The notes under the pieces were generated by a model, which saw nothing but the letters and a program-made list of their open reading frames with translations, did no database searches and was not told the origin of the DNA. A stretch of 64,000 nucleotides of DNA from Embleya sp040629175 (lineage in GTDB: Bacteria > Actinomycetota > Actinomycetes > Streptomycetales > Streptomycetaceae), in the NCBI RefSeq assembly GCF_040629175.1, contig NZ_JBEXUX010000052.1, positions 1-64,000 on the forward strand. Reading direction: 5' to 3'. Within the stretch, counting starts at the first letter, position 1. Every line of letters starts with the position of its first letter. The position numbers were made by a program, and so were the translations under genes. Of the stretch, positions 26,601-35,311 are shown one piece after another.

Positions 26601-26719
26601 TCGGCGGCAACACCGTCTGGGGTGAGTACTTCGGCGGCCTGATCGACGACGTCCGCATCTACAACCGCCCGCTGACCCCCACCGAGATCACCACCGACAT
26701 GAACCGCCCGGTCCCGTAA
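23645..26719 (+). CDS. Secreted glucose/sorbosone dehydrogenase with PKD and LamG domains
   Basis: A 1024-residue exported protein. A basic N-terminus and hydrophobic LACAAALLASLALS with an Ala-rich cleavage region form a Sec signal (about 1-46). Residues 80-530 are a six-bladed quinoprotein-like beta-propeller of the GSDH family (QPVDVAFAKDGRVFVAE, DRGLLGLALAPNF, LRNPFRFGFRPGTNELWVGD). Residues 538-620 form a PKD domain (YAWDLDGDGAFDD). Two Ig-like segments follow up to about 805, and a LamG/concanavalin-like lectin domain takes 818-1015 (DDVRIYNRPLTPTE). It probably oxidises or binds extracellular sugar polymers, perhaps with PQQ. No anchoring signal is seen. ATG 23645 is preceded by GGGGGAC. 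A 19-bp terminator stem lies just after the stop. Confidence 0.85.
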   Translation: MSGSIMSGSIRLRCTGRRVSRHRTRLACAAALLASLALSIPSAGASPASSAVVSDASARPPGPELFGSAPSARAGSAQAAAVPPKFSDDSVLTGLSQPVDVAFAKDGRVFVAEKSGVVKVFDSLTDPTPTVFTDLRAKVHNFWDRGLLGLALAPNFPTDPSVYVMYAHDARPGGSAPYWGTATGPDDGCPDPPGAQAKGCLITGRVARLTATGNAAGPEQVLVEGWCQQFPSHATGSLAFGPDGYLYASAGDGASFDWADYGQTAASGPIPGKDPIPANPCADGNSPVGTVLTAPTAEGGALRAQDFRTPGDPFALNGSIIRIDPNTGAGAPGNPLAGNADANARRLVAAGLRNPFRFGFRPGTNELWVGDVGWGTWEEIDRLTPSGGAVANFGWPCYEGSARQGGYESIGLNLCNNLYADGPGAVKTPYYAYQHSAAVVPGDGCPTGNGSAISGVTFYTGQRYPAAYRNAMFFADHSRRCVWSMLAGADGLPDPATRQLFVSNANPVQLTTGPEGDVYYVGFEDGAIHRIRYTGSAPNAVASATPTTGTTPLTVAFTGSASTDPDPGETLTYAWDLDGDGAFDDSTAANPSYTYTTPGTRTVRLRVTDPVGLTGVSAPITISAGNAPPTPVIDTPAGTLTWKVGDPIAFGGHATDPQDGAIPSTGLNWQIIMHHCTTPTDCHEHQITGQVGASGSFTAVDHEYPSWLELRLTATDSGGLTGTTSVRLNPKTVDITLASDPPGLTLGLFSSQRPAPFTSTVIVGGTSSIAAPTTQALNGKNYEFVSWSDGGTAAHNITAPATPITLTATYREVDGPTPGLMAQYGFNASSGTIVTDDAGQGNNGTVTGGTWVTGHSGNALSFNGTSSMVTVPHSARLTLTTGMTLEAWVKPSAITNWRSVLLKERGGGLSYALYANGTAAPNTSINTTGTNNDTYADGTAALATGAWAHLAATYDGTTLRLYVNGVQVQATAHTGPIVDQGGALHIGGNTVWGEYFGGLIDDVRIYNRPLTPTEITTDMNRPVP

Positions 26720-26730
26720 CCCAGCCAACC

Positions 26731-26773
26731 CTCGAACGCCGGCCGGGCGCACATCGCCCGTCCGGCGTTCGAG
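26731..26773. terminator. Bidirectional terminator between convergent genes
   Basis: Arms 26731-26749 and 26755-26773 form a 19-bp stem with one mismatch around a 5-base loop. The genes on either side converge on it, so it can serve both. No T-run follows, as is common for actinobacterial terminators. Confidence 0.75.
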
Positions 26774-26824
26774 AACACCCGGCCGGCCGTCCGCGTTCGA
26801 GGACGAGCCAGGCCGGGCGAAGCC

Positions 26825-28927
26825 TCAGCCCGAAGGCACCGCGGCCCCGGCCGCCAGGCCGTTCGCCGCCCGAATCACCTCGACGATCCGCCCCATGATG
26901 TCCGTGATCCCGAAGTCCTTCGGCGTAAAGACGGCAGCAACCCCCTGCGACCGCAACACCACTTCGTCGGCGGAGGGAATGATCCCCCCGACGATCACCG
27001 GCACATCACCGATCCCCGCGTCGCGCATGCGCGAGAGCACGTCCGGAATCAGCTCCAGATGCGACCCCGACAGGATGGACAGCCCCACGCAGTGCACGTC
27101 CTCCTCGACCGCCGCCGCCACGATCTGCTCCGGAGTGAGCCGAATCCCCTGGTAGACCACCTCGAAGCCGACATCGCGCGCCCGCACCGCGATCTGCTCG
27201 GCCCCGTTCGAGTGCCCGTCGAGCCCCGGCTTGCCGACCAACAGCCGCAACCGGCCGCCCAGTTCCTCGCCGGTCCGCCGTACGGCACCGCGCACCTCGG
27301 TGAGCCCAGCGCCGTCCTGCACGCCGACCACCCCGGACACCCCCGTCGGTGCCCGATACTCGCCGAACTCCTCGCGCAGCGCCTGCGACCACTCGCCCGT
27401 GGTCACCCCCGCCCGCACACACGCCAGCGTGGCCGGCATCAGGTTGACCGCCGAGGCGGCCTTCCACGACCGCGCGTCCTCGCGCAGCCGGGCCATCGCC
27501 GCGGTCACCGCCTCCGGGTCGCGGTCCGCGCGCCAGGACCGGATCCGCTCGACCGCCGAGCGCTCGGCGTCCGGATCGGCGCTCATGATCGCCGCGTCCA
27601 GGTCGGCGGTCAGCGGGTTCTCCTCGGTGGTCTCGAAGCGGTTCACCCCGACCACCACCTCGTCGCCCGCCTCGATCCGGGCCCGCCGGGCGGCGTGCGA
27701 GCCGACCAACTGCGACTTCATGTAGCCCGATTCGATCGCCGCGACCGCGCCGCCCATCGCCTGGACCCGGTCGATCTCCGCGCGCGCACCCGCCACCAAC
27801 TCGGCGACCTTGGCCTCGATCACGTGTGAACCGTTGAAGATGTCGCCGTATTCGAGCAGGTCCGACTCGTAGGCCAAAACCTGCTGGATCCGCAACGACC
27901 ACTGCTGGTCCCACGGCCGGGGCAGCCCCAGCGCCTCGTTCCAGGCGGGCAACTGCACCGCCCGCGCCCGGGCGTCCTTGGACAGCGTCACGGCCAGCAT
28001 CTCCAGCACGATGCGCTGGACGTTGTTCTCCGGCTGCGCCTCGGTCAGGCCCAGCGAGTTGACCTGCACGCCGTAGCGGAACCGCCGCTGCTTGGCGTCG
28101 CGTACGCCGTAGCGCTCCAGTGTGAGTTCGTCCCACAACTGCACGAACGCCCGCATCTTGCACATCTCTTCGACGAACCGCACCCCGGCGTTGACGAAGA
28201 AGGAGATGCGCTGCACCACCTCGCCCATACGATCCGCCGGCACCTGCCCGGAGTCGCGGACCGCGTCCAGCACGGCGATCGCGGTGCACATCGCGTACGC
28301 GATCTCCTGCACCGGCGTCGCGCCCGCCTCCTGGAGGTGGTAGCTGCAGATGTTGGTCGGGTTCCACTTGGGGATGTTCGAGACCGTGTACGCGACGGTG
28401 TCGGTGATCAGCTTGAGCGAGGGCCCGGGTGGGAAGACGTAGGTCCCGCGCGAGAGGTATTCCTTGATGATGTCGTTCTGCGTGGTGCCGGTGAGCTTGG
28501 CGATGTCCGCGCCCTGCTCCTCGGCGACGACCTGGTAGAGCGCGAGCATCCACAGCGCGGTCGCGTTGATCGTCATCGAGGTGTTCATCTCCTCGACGGG
28601 GATGCCGTCGAGGAGCGCTCGCATGTCGCCGATGTGCGAGATCGGCACGCCGACCTTGCCGACCTCGCCGCGCGAGAGCACGTGGTCGGGGTCGTAGCCG
28701 GTCTGGGTCGGCAGGTCGAAGGCCACCGACAGGCCGGTCTGGCCCTTGGCGAGGTTGCGCCGGTAGAGCGCGTTGGAGGCGGTGGCCGAGGAGTGACCGG
28801 CGTAGGTGCGCATCACCCAGGGACGGTCACGCTTGAGCGGCGCGGCCTGCTCGGTCGGCGAGGGCGGACCGGCCGGGGACGGCGTGGCCGGCTGCGAGGG
28901 CTGAGCTGAGGGCGTCTGGCTCGCCAC
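26825..28927 (-). CDS. B12-dependent acyl-CoA mutase, MeaA/ethylmalonyl-CoA mutase type
   Basis: A 700-residue coenzyme-B12 carbon-skeleton mutase carrying the substrate and cobalamin domains in one chain. After a Pro/Ser-rich head, the TIM-barrel starts with RTYAGHSSATASNALYRRN and continues with VAFDLPTQTGYDPDH and NTSMTINATALW. The sequence around these motifs is closer to ethylmalonyl-CoA mutase/MeaA than to methylmalonyl-CoA mutase (which has YAGFSTA and DLPTHRGYD) or isobutyryl-CoA mutase. The B12 domain near residue 565 has GLDGHSNG (DxHxxG), ILSGSH and IVGGIIP. GTG 28927 is preceded by GGAGGTATTCC. The exact substrate is inferred; ethylmalonyl-CoA is the best guess, though no crotonyl-CoA carboxylase/reductase gene is present here. 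PduO-type adenosyltransferase at 32028 could supply its cofactor. Confidence 0.85.
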   Translation of the reverse strand: MASQTPSAQPSQPATPSPAGPPSPTEQAAPLKRDRPWVMRTYAGHSSATASNALYRRNLAKGQTGLSVAFDLPTQTGYDPDHVLSRGEVGKVGVPISHIGDMRALLDGIPVEEMNTSMTINATALWMLALYQVVAEEQGADIAKLTGTTQNDIIKEYLSRGTYVFPPGPSLKLITDTVAYTVSNIPKWNPTNICSYHLQEAGATPVQEIAYAMCTAIAVLDAVRDSGQVPADRMGEVVQRISFFVNAGVRFVEEMCKMRAFVQLWDELTLERYGVRDAKQRRFRYGVQVNSLGLTEAQPENNVQRIVLEMLAVTLSKDARARAVQLPAWNEALGLPRPWDQQWSLRIQQVLAYESDLLEYGDIFNGSHVIEAKVAELVAGARAEIDRVQAMGGAVAAIESGYMKSQLVGSHAARRARIEAGDEVVVGVNRFETTEENPLTADLDAAIMSADPDAERSAVERIRSWRADRDPEAVTAAMARLREDARSWKAASAVNLMPATLACVRAGVTTGEWSQALREEFGEYRAPTGVSGVVGVQDGAGLTEVRGAVRRTGEELGGRLRLLVGKPGLDGHSNGAEQIAVRARDVGFEVVYQGIRLTPEQIVAAAVEEDVHCVGLSILSGSHLELIPDVLSRMRDAGIGDVPVIVGGIIPSADEVVLRSQGVAAVFTPKDFGITDIMGRIVEVIRAANGLAAGAAVPSG

Positions 28928-29025
28928 GGAATACCTCCGGAGGGTTCCGGACCGACCGGTACTCGGCGACTACCGGCCTGGGCGTGCCCGCTGGTCCGCT
29001 GTCACCGCGCCTGGTGCGGCCCTGC

Positions 29026-29448
29026 TTACCACGGAGTGTACTGACGGGTAACAGCTCCGGACAGGGTGTGTTCGACCACAGCACGCAAGTCGTCGCCGGG
29101 CTCGCCTGACACTGTGTCGGCCTGCTCGCACGATCGACCGGCTCGGACCCCGGCGGTTTCGCGGAGGGTGAGGATACGGTGCAATCGAGTCAACACGAGC
29201 ACCCGGTAGACGTCGGGGTTGACCCCGGCCAGCACGAGGCGACGTTCGCGCCGACCCGCCCGCCGATGCGCGCCGACGATCAGGCCCAGTCCGGTGGTGT
29301 CCAGTGCGGGCACCCGGGTGAGGTCGAGAATCAGGTCGCCGTCGCCGTTGTCCAGCGCGTCGTGCAACGCCAGGCGCACATCGGCGGTGGCCCGCACGTC
29401 GAGTACGCCCGCCAAGTGCAACTCGCGTGGGTCGCCCCAAACACGCAT
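29026..29448 (-). CDS. STAS-domain anti-sigma factor antagonist
   Basis: A 140-residue STAS protein of the SpoIIAA/BldG type, expected to bind a partner anti-sigma kinase in its unphosphorylated form. The conserved loop reads PALDTTGLGLIVGAHRRA; the residue normally phosphorylated (Ser or Thr in DSxGLG) is Thr here. Other landmarks are HLAGVLDVRATADVRLALHD and RRLVLAGVNPDVYRVLVL. ATG 29448 has GGAGGAG upstream; a longer frame to 29526 lacks an RBS. No anti-sigma factor or sigma factor gene is adjacent, so its partner must be elsewhere. About 30 residues after the domain are extra. Confidence 0.85.
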   Translation of the reverse strand: MRVWGDPRELHLAGVLDVRATADVRLALHDALDNGDGDLILDLTRVPALDTTGLGLIVGAHRRAGRRERRLVLAGVNPDVYRVLVLTRLHRILTLRETAGVRAGRSCEQADTVSGEPGDDLRAVVEHTLSGAVTRQYTPW

Positions 29449-29674
29449 CGTCTCCTCCTGGGGAATCCGTCCGTTCGATGACGGTTCCGCTTCCCAGAAG
29501 AACACCCAAAACCCGATAATCCTCACTCATCACATCGGACTTCACTCGTACAGGTGACGAATCATCAGATGATGCACCGCCCGCGCGCCGCCCATCGGAC
29601 CAACGGCCGCCCGACGACCGCCTCGTGGGCGTCGAGCCCACGAAACCGGTCGCAAAGCGGCCGTCGCGCCGGAC

Positions 29675-30523
29675 TCAGTACCGGTAGAAACCCTTGCCGG
29701 TCTTGCGGCCCAGGTCGCCCGCCGCGACCATGCGGTTGAGCAACTCCGGCGGAGCGAACTTCTCGTCCTTGCTCTCGGCGTAGATGTTGCTCGTCGCGTT
29801 GCGCATGATGTCCACGCCGGTCAGGTCGGCGGTGGCCAGCGGCCCCATCGCGTGGCCGAAGCCCAACCTGCAGGCGATGTCGATGTCCTCGGCGGTGGCC
29901 ACCCCCGCCTCGTACAGCTTCACCGCCTCGACCGTGAGCGCGGTGATCAGCCGAGTGGTCACGAAGCCGGCCACGTCCCGGTTGACCACGATGCACGTCT
30001 TGCCCATCGCTTCGGCCAGTTCGCGCGCGGTGGCCAGCGTCGCGTCCGAGGTCTTGAAGCCGCGGACCAGTTCGCACAGGCTCATCAGCGGCACCGGCGA
30101 GAAGAAGTGCATGCCCACGACCGACTCGGGTCGGTCGGTGACGGCGGCGATCTCGGTGATCGGGATCGCCGAGGTGTTGCTCGCCAACACCGCGCCGGGC
30201 TTGCAGATCCGGTCCAGCTCGGTGAAGACGGCCTGCTTGACCTCGACCTTCTCGAACACCGCCTCGACCACGACGTCCGCGTCCGCGACGGCTTCCAGGT
30301 CGGTGGTGCCGGTGATCCGGGCCAGCGCCGCCGAGGCGTCCTCGGCGGTCAGCCTGCCCTTGGCGACGAACTTGTCGTACGAGGCCGCGATCCCGCTCAG
30401 CCCGCGCTCCAGGGCGGCGTCGGTGACATCGCGCAGGACGACGTCGTAGCCGGCCTGCGCGGCGCCCTGGGCGATGCCCGAGCCCATGAGCCCGGCCCCG
30501 ATGACGGCGATCTTGTTGGTCAC
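29675..30523 (-). CDS. 3-hydroxybutyryl-CoA dehydrogenase
   Basis: A 282-residue single-unit 3-hydroxyacyl-CoA dehydrogenase, the usual length for 3-hydroxybutyryl-CoA dehydrogenase (Hbd/PaaH/FadB2 group). NAD motif IAVIGAGLMGSGIAQ opens the protein, GMHFFSPVPLMSLCELV carries the catalytic His, and GLGRKTGKGF-like DLGRKTGKGFYRY ends it. It would interconvert 3-hydroxybutyryl-CoA and acetoacetyl-CoA in the cytoplasm. GTG 30523 has GGAGGGG 8 bases upstream; upstream in-frame codons have no RBS. With the B12 mutase and the fused homologue it suggests C4 acyl-CoA metabolism in this region. Confidence 0.9.
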   Translation of the reverse strand: MTNKIAVIGAGLMGSGIAQGAAQAGYDVVLRDVTDAALERGLSGIAASYDKFVAKGRLTAEDASAALARITGTTDLEAVADADVVVEAVFEKVEVKQAVFTELDRICKPGAVLASNTSAIPITEIAAVTDRPESVVGMHFFSPVPLMSLCELVRGFKTSDATLATARELAEAMGKTCIVVNRDVAGFVTTRLITALTVEAVKLYEAGVATAEDIDIACRLGFGHAMGPLATADLTGVDIMRNATSNIYAESKDEKFAPPELLNRMVAAGDLGRKTGKGFYRY

Positions 30524-30633
30524 TGCGCTACCCCTCCAGTACACGAACCCGAACCGACGCCCTGCGGACGTCCCTCGCCCGGGAGCGTAGCCGGACCCTC
30601 GAAGACACCGACGCACCCCTACCTGACGACCCG

Positions 30634-31914
30634 TCAGAAACGCGAGGTACTCTCCGGCTCCGGCTCCCGGACGATCTTCGCGCCGAGCGACTGGAGCTGC
30701 ACCTCCAGGCCGGTGTAGCCGCGATCGATGTGGTGCACCCCGCTGACCGTGGTGTCCCCGTCGGCCACCAGGCCGGCCAGCACCAGTCCCGCCCCGGCCC
30801 GGATGTCCGCGGTCAACACCGGTGCGCCGGAGAGCTGTTCGACTCCACGCACGATCGCGTGGTGTCCGTCGGTACGAATCGAGGCACCCAGCCGGAGCAG
30901 TTCCTGCAGGAACACAAAGCGCGCCTCGAAGAGGTTCTCGGTGATCATCGCCGACCCCTCGGCGATCGAGTTCATCGCGGCGAAGAACGGCTGCATGTCG
31001 GTGGCGAACCCCGGATACGGCAGGGTGACCACGTCCACGGCCCGGGGCCGCCGGTCCATCACCACCCGGAAGCCGTCCCGCACATGCGACACCTCGGCCC
31101 CGGCCAGGGTCAACTTGTCGAGCGCGATCTCCAGATGCTCGGGATGCGCGTTGCGTACCGTCACATCGCCCAGCGTCATCGCGGCGGCGACCGCGAACGT
31201 ACAGGCCACGATCCGGTCCGGCACCGTGCGATGGCGCACCGGCTTGAGCCCCTCGACGCCCTCGATCTCGATCGTGGACGAACCCGCGCCCTCGATCCGC
31301 GCGCCCATCTCGGTGAGCATCGAGCAGATGTCCACGATCTCGGGCTCACGTGCCGCGTTGTCGATCACCGTACGGCCCTGCGCGAGCACCGCGGCCATCA
31401 GGATGTTCTCGGTCGCGCCCACGCTCGGGAAGTCGAGCCAGACGGTGGTGCCCTTCAAGCCGTTCGGCGCCTTGGCGATCAGCACACCGTGCGAGTTCTC
31501 CACGGTCGCGCCCAGCTTGACCAGGCCCTCGATGTGCATGTCGAGACCGCGCGAGCCGATCGCGTCCCCGCCCGGATAGGCGACGTGCACCTCCCCGCAA
31601 CGCGCGAGCAGCGGGCCCAACACGCAGATCGACGCGCGCATGCTGCGCACCAGGTCGTAGTCCGCCTCGAAGCGCGGCGCCGCCGGCACATCGATCCGCA
31701 CCGTCCCGGTGGTCTCCCCCTCGACCTCACAACCCAGCCGCCGCAGCAGCTCGCTCATGATCTCCACGTCGAGGATCCGGGGTGCCTCCTCGAGCACCGT
31801 GGTGCCCTCCGCCAGCAGCGCGGCGGCCATCAATTTGAGCGCGCTGTTCTTCGCGCCCGTGATCCGCACCTCGCCGACGAGTCGCTGACCACCTGTCACC
31901 CGGAACCTGTCCAT
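30634..31914 (-). CDS. murA: UDP-N-acetylglucosamine 1-carboxyvinyltransferase MurA
   Basis: A 426-residue EPSP-synthase-fold enzyme that transfers enolpyruvate from PEP to UDP-GlcNAc, the first committed step of peptidoglycan synthesis. The N-terminal KNSALKLMAAALLAEG and catalytic-loop region are clear. The active-site Cys of the E. coli enzyme (in PGGCAIG) is Asp here (YPGGDAIGSRGLDMHI), the form known from mycobacteria to make MurA insensitive to fosfomycin while still active. ATG 31914 has no Shine-Dalgarno; TACGAT ends 6 bases before it, so the transcript is probably leaderless. It is divergent from pduO by 113 bases. Confidence 0.93.
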   Translation of the reverse strand: MDRFRVTGGQRLVGEVRITGAKNSALKLMAAALLAEGTTVLEEAPRILDVEIMSELLRRLGCEVEGETTGTVRIDVPAAPRFEADYDLVRSMRASICVLGPLLARCGEVHVAYPGGDAIGSRGLDMHIEGLVKLGATVENSHGVLIAKAPNGLKGTTVWLDFPSVGATENILMAAVLAQGRTVIDNAAREPEIVDICSMLTEMGARIEGAGSSTIEIEGVEGLKPVRHRTVPDRIVACTFAVAAAMTLGDVTVRNAHPEHLEIALDKLTLAGAEVSHVRDGFRVVMDRRPRAVDVVTLPYPGFATDMQPFFAAMNSIAEGSAMITENLFEARFVFLQELLRLGASIRTDGHHAIVRGVEQLSGAPVLTADIRAGAGLVLAGLVADGDTTVSGVHHIDRGYTGLEVQLQSLGAKIVREPEPESTSRF

Positions 31915-31926
31915 CGGAGAATCGTA
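31915..31926 (-). promoter_or_regulatory. -10 element of murA, leaderless start
   Basis: Minus-strand TACGAT (31926-31921) is followed by TCTCCG and then ATG. The spacing places the transcript start at the initiation codon; no RBS is present. Confidence 0.6.
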
Positions 31927-32014
31927 CTGATTCCCGGACCCCGCCACGGACCGCGCCAAGCAGGGACAAAGCGCGCCCCGAGGCCGGTTGCGAACGAACC
32001 CCAGGCCACGGGCC

Positions 32015-32027
32015 TAAGGTGTCCGTC
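32015..32027 (+). promoter_or_regulatory. -10 element of pduO-type gene, leaderless start
   Basis: TAAGGT (32015-32020) precedes the ATG at 32028 by seven bases. An alternative reading is that AAGG acts as a weak RBS; the spacing favours a leaderless mRNA but does not prove it. Confidence 0.5.
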
Positions 32028-32600
32028 ATGGTCAACCTCACCCGGATCTACACCCGCACCGGCGACGACGGCACCACCGCGCTCGGGGACATGTCGCGCA
32101 CCGCCAAGACCGATCCTCGACTCGCGGCCTACGCCGACGTGGACGAGACCAACGCGGTGATCGGCGTCGCGCTCTCGCTCGGCAACCTGGACGAGGATGT
32201 GGTCCGGTTGTTGACCCGCATCCAGAACGACCTGTTCGACCTGGGCGCCGACCTGTCCACGCCGGTGGTCGAGGACCCCAAGTACCCGCCGCTGCGGGTG
32301 GAACAGGGCTACATCGACGCGCTGGAAGCGGCCTGCGACGAGTACAACGAGAACCTGGAGAAGCTGCGCAGCTTCATCCTCAACGGCGGCACCCCGGGCG
32401 CCGCGCTGTTGCACCAGGCCCGCACCGTCGCCCGCCGTGCGGAGCGCACCACGTGGGCCGCCCTCGAAGTACACGGCGACTCGATGAACCCGCTGACGGT
32501 GAAGTACCTCAACCGCCTGTCCGACCTGCTGTTCATCCTGGCGCGGCACGCGAACCGCGAGGTCGGCGACGTGTTGTGGGTGCCGGGCGCCAACCGCTGA
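32028..32600 (+). CDS. PduO-type ATP:cob(I)alamin adenosyltransferase
   Basis: A 190-residue adenosyltransferase that converts cob(I)alamin plus ATP to adenosylcobalamin. The family landmarks are present: IYTRTGDDGTTALGD at the N-terminus (ATP-binding TRTGDxGxT), YADVDETNAVIG, and the C-terminal RRAERTTWAAL and LNRLSDLLFILAR. Length fits the family. It is the nearest source of adenosylcobalamin for the B12-dependent mutase at 26825. It converges on the DUF2550 gene after 18 bases. Confidence 0.92.
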   Translation: MVNLTRIYTRTGDDGTTALGDMSRTAKTDPRLAAYADVDETNAVIGVALSLGNLDEDVVRLLTRIQNDLFDLGADLSTPVVEDPKYPPLRVEQGYIDALEAACDEYNENLEKLRSFILNGGTPGAALLHQARTVARRAERTTWAALEVHGDSMNPLTVKYLNRLSDLLFILARHANREVGDVLWVPGANR

Positions 32601-32618
32601 CGCCAACGGCCGGCGCTG

Positions 32619-33194
32619 CTAGGCGACGTTCACCCGTTGTCCCGGCGGCGCCGCTTCCAACCAGGCCAGGAAGCCGGTCAACGCGTCGTCGCTGAGCGCG
32701 AGTTCGATCCGCGCGCCGTCGTGTTCGCAGACCAGGATGACCGCGCCCGCCAGCAGCGCCAACTCCTCCTGGCCGGCCGGTTCCCGGCGACCGATCACGT
32801 GGATCCCGCCGCGCTGCAACACCCGGCGCGGTCGCGGCGCGTAGCTGAACACCCGGAACCATTCGATCCGGTCGCCGCTGTAACGGGCGATCCCGAAGAC
32901 CCAGCCCTTGCCGTGGTCGGGATCGGCCGACGGCGCCGCCGGGTCCCCCTCGGCCGCGTCCGCGGCCCGCTCCGGGGACGACGACGCGGCGCCCCCCGGG
33001 GCCTGGTGCCCGGGTGACGCCGCGGTGGTCGATCCGGCTTCGCCGGCCGGCACTACCGGTGGCCGCATGCGAAGCGAACAATCGAAGGTGCCACCCGGTC
33101 GCTGGATCAGCCGGCGACGCAGCGCGAAGGCCGCGACACCGACCACCAATACGACGACAACAGCCAGAATCACGCTCAGCACAACGAGGACCAT
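32619..33194 (-). CDS. DUF2550 membrane-anchored protein
   Basis: A 191-residue protein with one N-terminal transmembrane helix (MVLVVLSVILAVVVVLVVGV) followed by a cytoplasmic or external DUF2550 domain, interrupted by a Ser/Pro/Ala-rich insert of about 45 residues after FDCSLRMRPP. The domain resumes at KGWVFGIARYSGDRIEWFRV, the family signature. It directly follows atpC; this position next to the ATP synthase operon is conserved in Streptomyces from memory. Function unknown. ATG 33194 has GAGGAGG upstream. The next gene on the other strand is 18 bases away. Confidence 0.85.
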   Translation of the reverse strand: MVLVVLSVILAVVVVLVVGVAAFALRRRLIQRPGGTFDCSLRMRPPVVPAGEAGSTTAASPGHQAPGGAASSSPERAADAAEGDPAAPSADPDHGKGWVFGIARYSGDRIEWFRVFSYAPRPRRVLQRGGIHVIGRREPAGQEELALLAGAVILVCEHDGARIELALSDDALTGFLAWLEAAPPGQRVNVA

Positions 33195-33276
33195 CCGGAT
33201 CGACCTCCTCGTTCGCGCGTTGAGCAGTGGTCCCGGCCGTGTGTCGGTCCGGGCTCTGGTGCTGCGACTGGCCTTG

Positions 33277-33651
33277 TCAGTCCCGCCGCTGGGCGGCCAA
33301 CAGCCGCGTCTCCGCGCGCCGCTCGGCGCTGGAGTCCTTCGCCGCGCCGGCGCGCTCGAGCGCCCGCTCCGCGCGGGCGACATCGATCTCGTCGGCCAGC
33401 TCGGTGATCTCGGCGAGCAGCGAGAGGTTGTTGTCCGCGAACGAGATGAACCCGCCGTGGACCGCCGCGATGACGACCGAACCGTCGGCCTGACGGATCG
33501 TCACCGGACCTGATTCGAGCACTCCGAGAACCGGCTGGTGACCGGCCTGGATGCCGATGTCGCCGTCCGCGGTGCGTGCGATGACGATGGTGGCCTCGCC
33601 GGACCACACCTTGCGGTCGGCCGCGACCAGCTCGACGTGCAGCTCAGCCAA
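33277..33651 (-). CDS. atpC: F1F0-ATP synthase subunit epsilon
   Basis: A 124-residue epsilon subunit, the regulatory and rotary part of F1. N-terminal beta-sandwich (LHVELVAADRKVWSGEA, DIGIQAGHQPVLGVL) and a C-terminal helical hairpin rich in Ala/Arg/Glu. The start codon is TTG, with GAGGAG upstream. Unlike the other atp genes it is separated from its upstream neighbour by 206 bases that contain a hairpin, so its expression may be set lower or separately. Confidence 0.93.
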   Translation of the reverse strand: MAELHVELVAADRKVWSGEATIVIARTADGDIGIQAGHQPVLGVLESGPVTIRQADGSVVIAAVHGGFISFADNNLSLLAEITELADEIDVARAERALERAGAAKDSSAERRAETRLLAAQRRD

Positions 33652-33809
33652 CGTGGCTCCTCATGTCGGGTCGAAGACACGCTGGTCTTCGCCTCCGCCC
33701 TCACGGGACGGGTGGTGTCCAAGGATAGTGGCCCGGACGGGCCTGGCTCCAACCGGCGCAGGCGCCGGCGGGTTTCCGGCCACGCCGAAGGGCGCGGTCG
33801 GGAACCGAC

Positions 33810-33843
33810 ACGAGGGGCGGACCCATGCGGGACCGCCCCTCGT
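33810..33843 (-). terminator. Hairpin between atpD and atpC
   Basis: Arms 33810-33820 and 33833-33843 form 11 perfect pairs around a 12-base loop that can add CC/GG pairs. It begins about 15 bases past the atpD stop and has no T-run. It may be a partial terminator or an mRNA stability element that adjusts atpC dosage. Confidence 0.55.
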
Positions 33844-33857
33844 CGATCAGGCGATCG

Positions 33858-35306
<1,449 letters not shown>

Positions 35307-35311
35307 GATGT

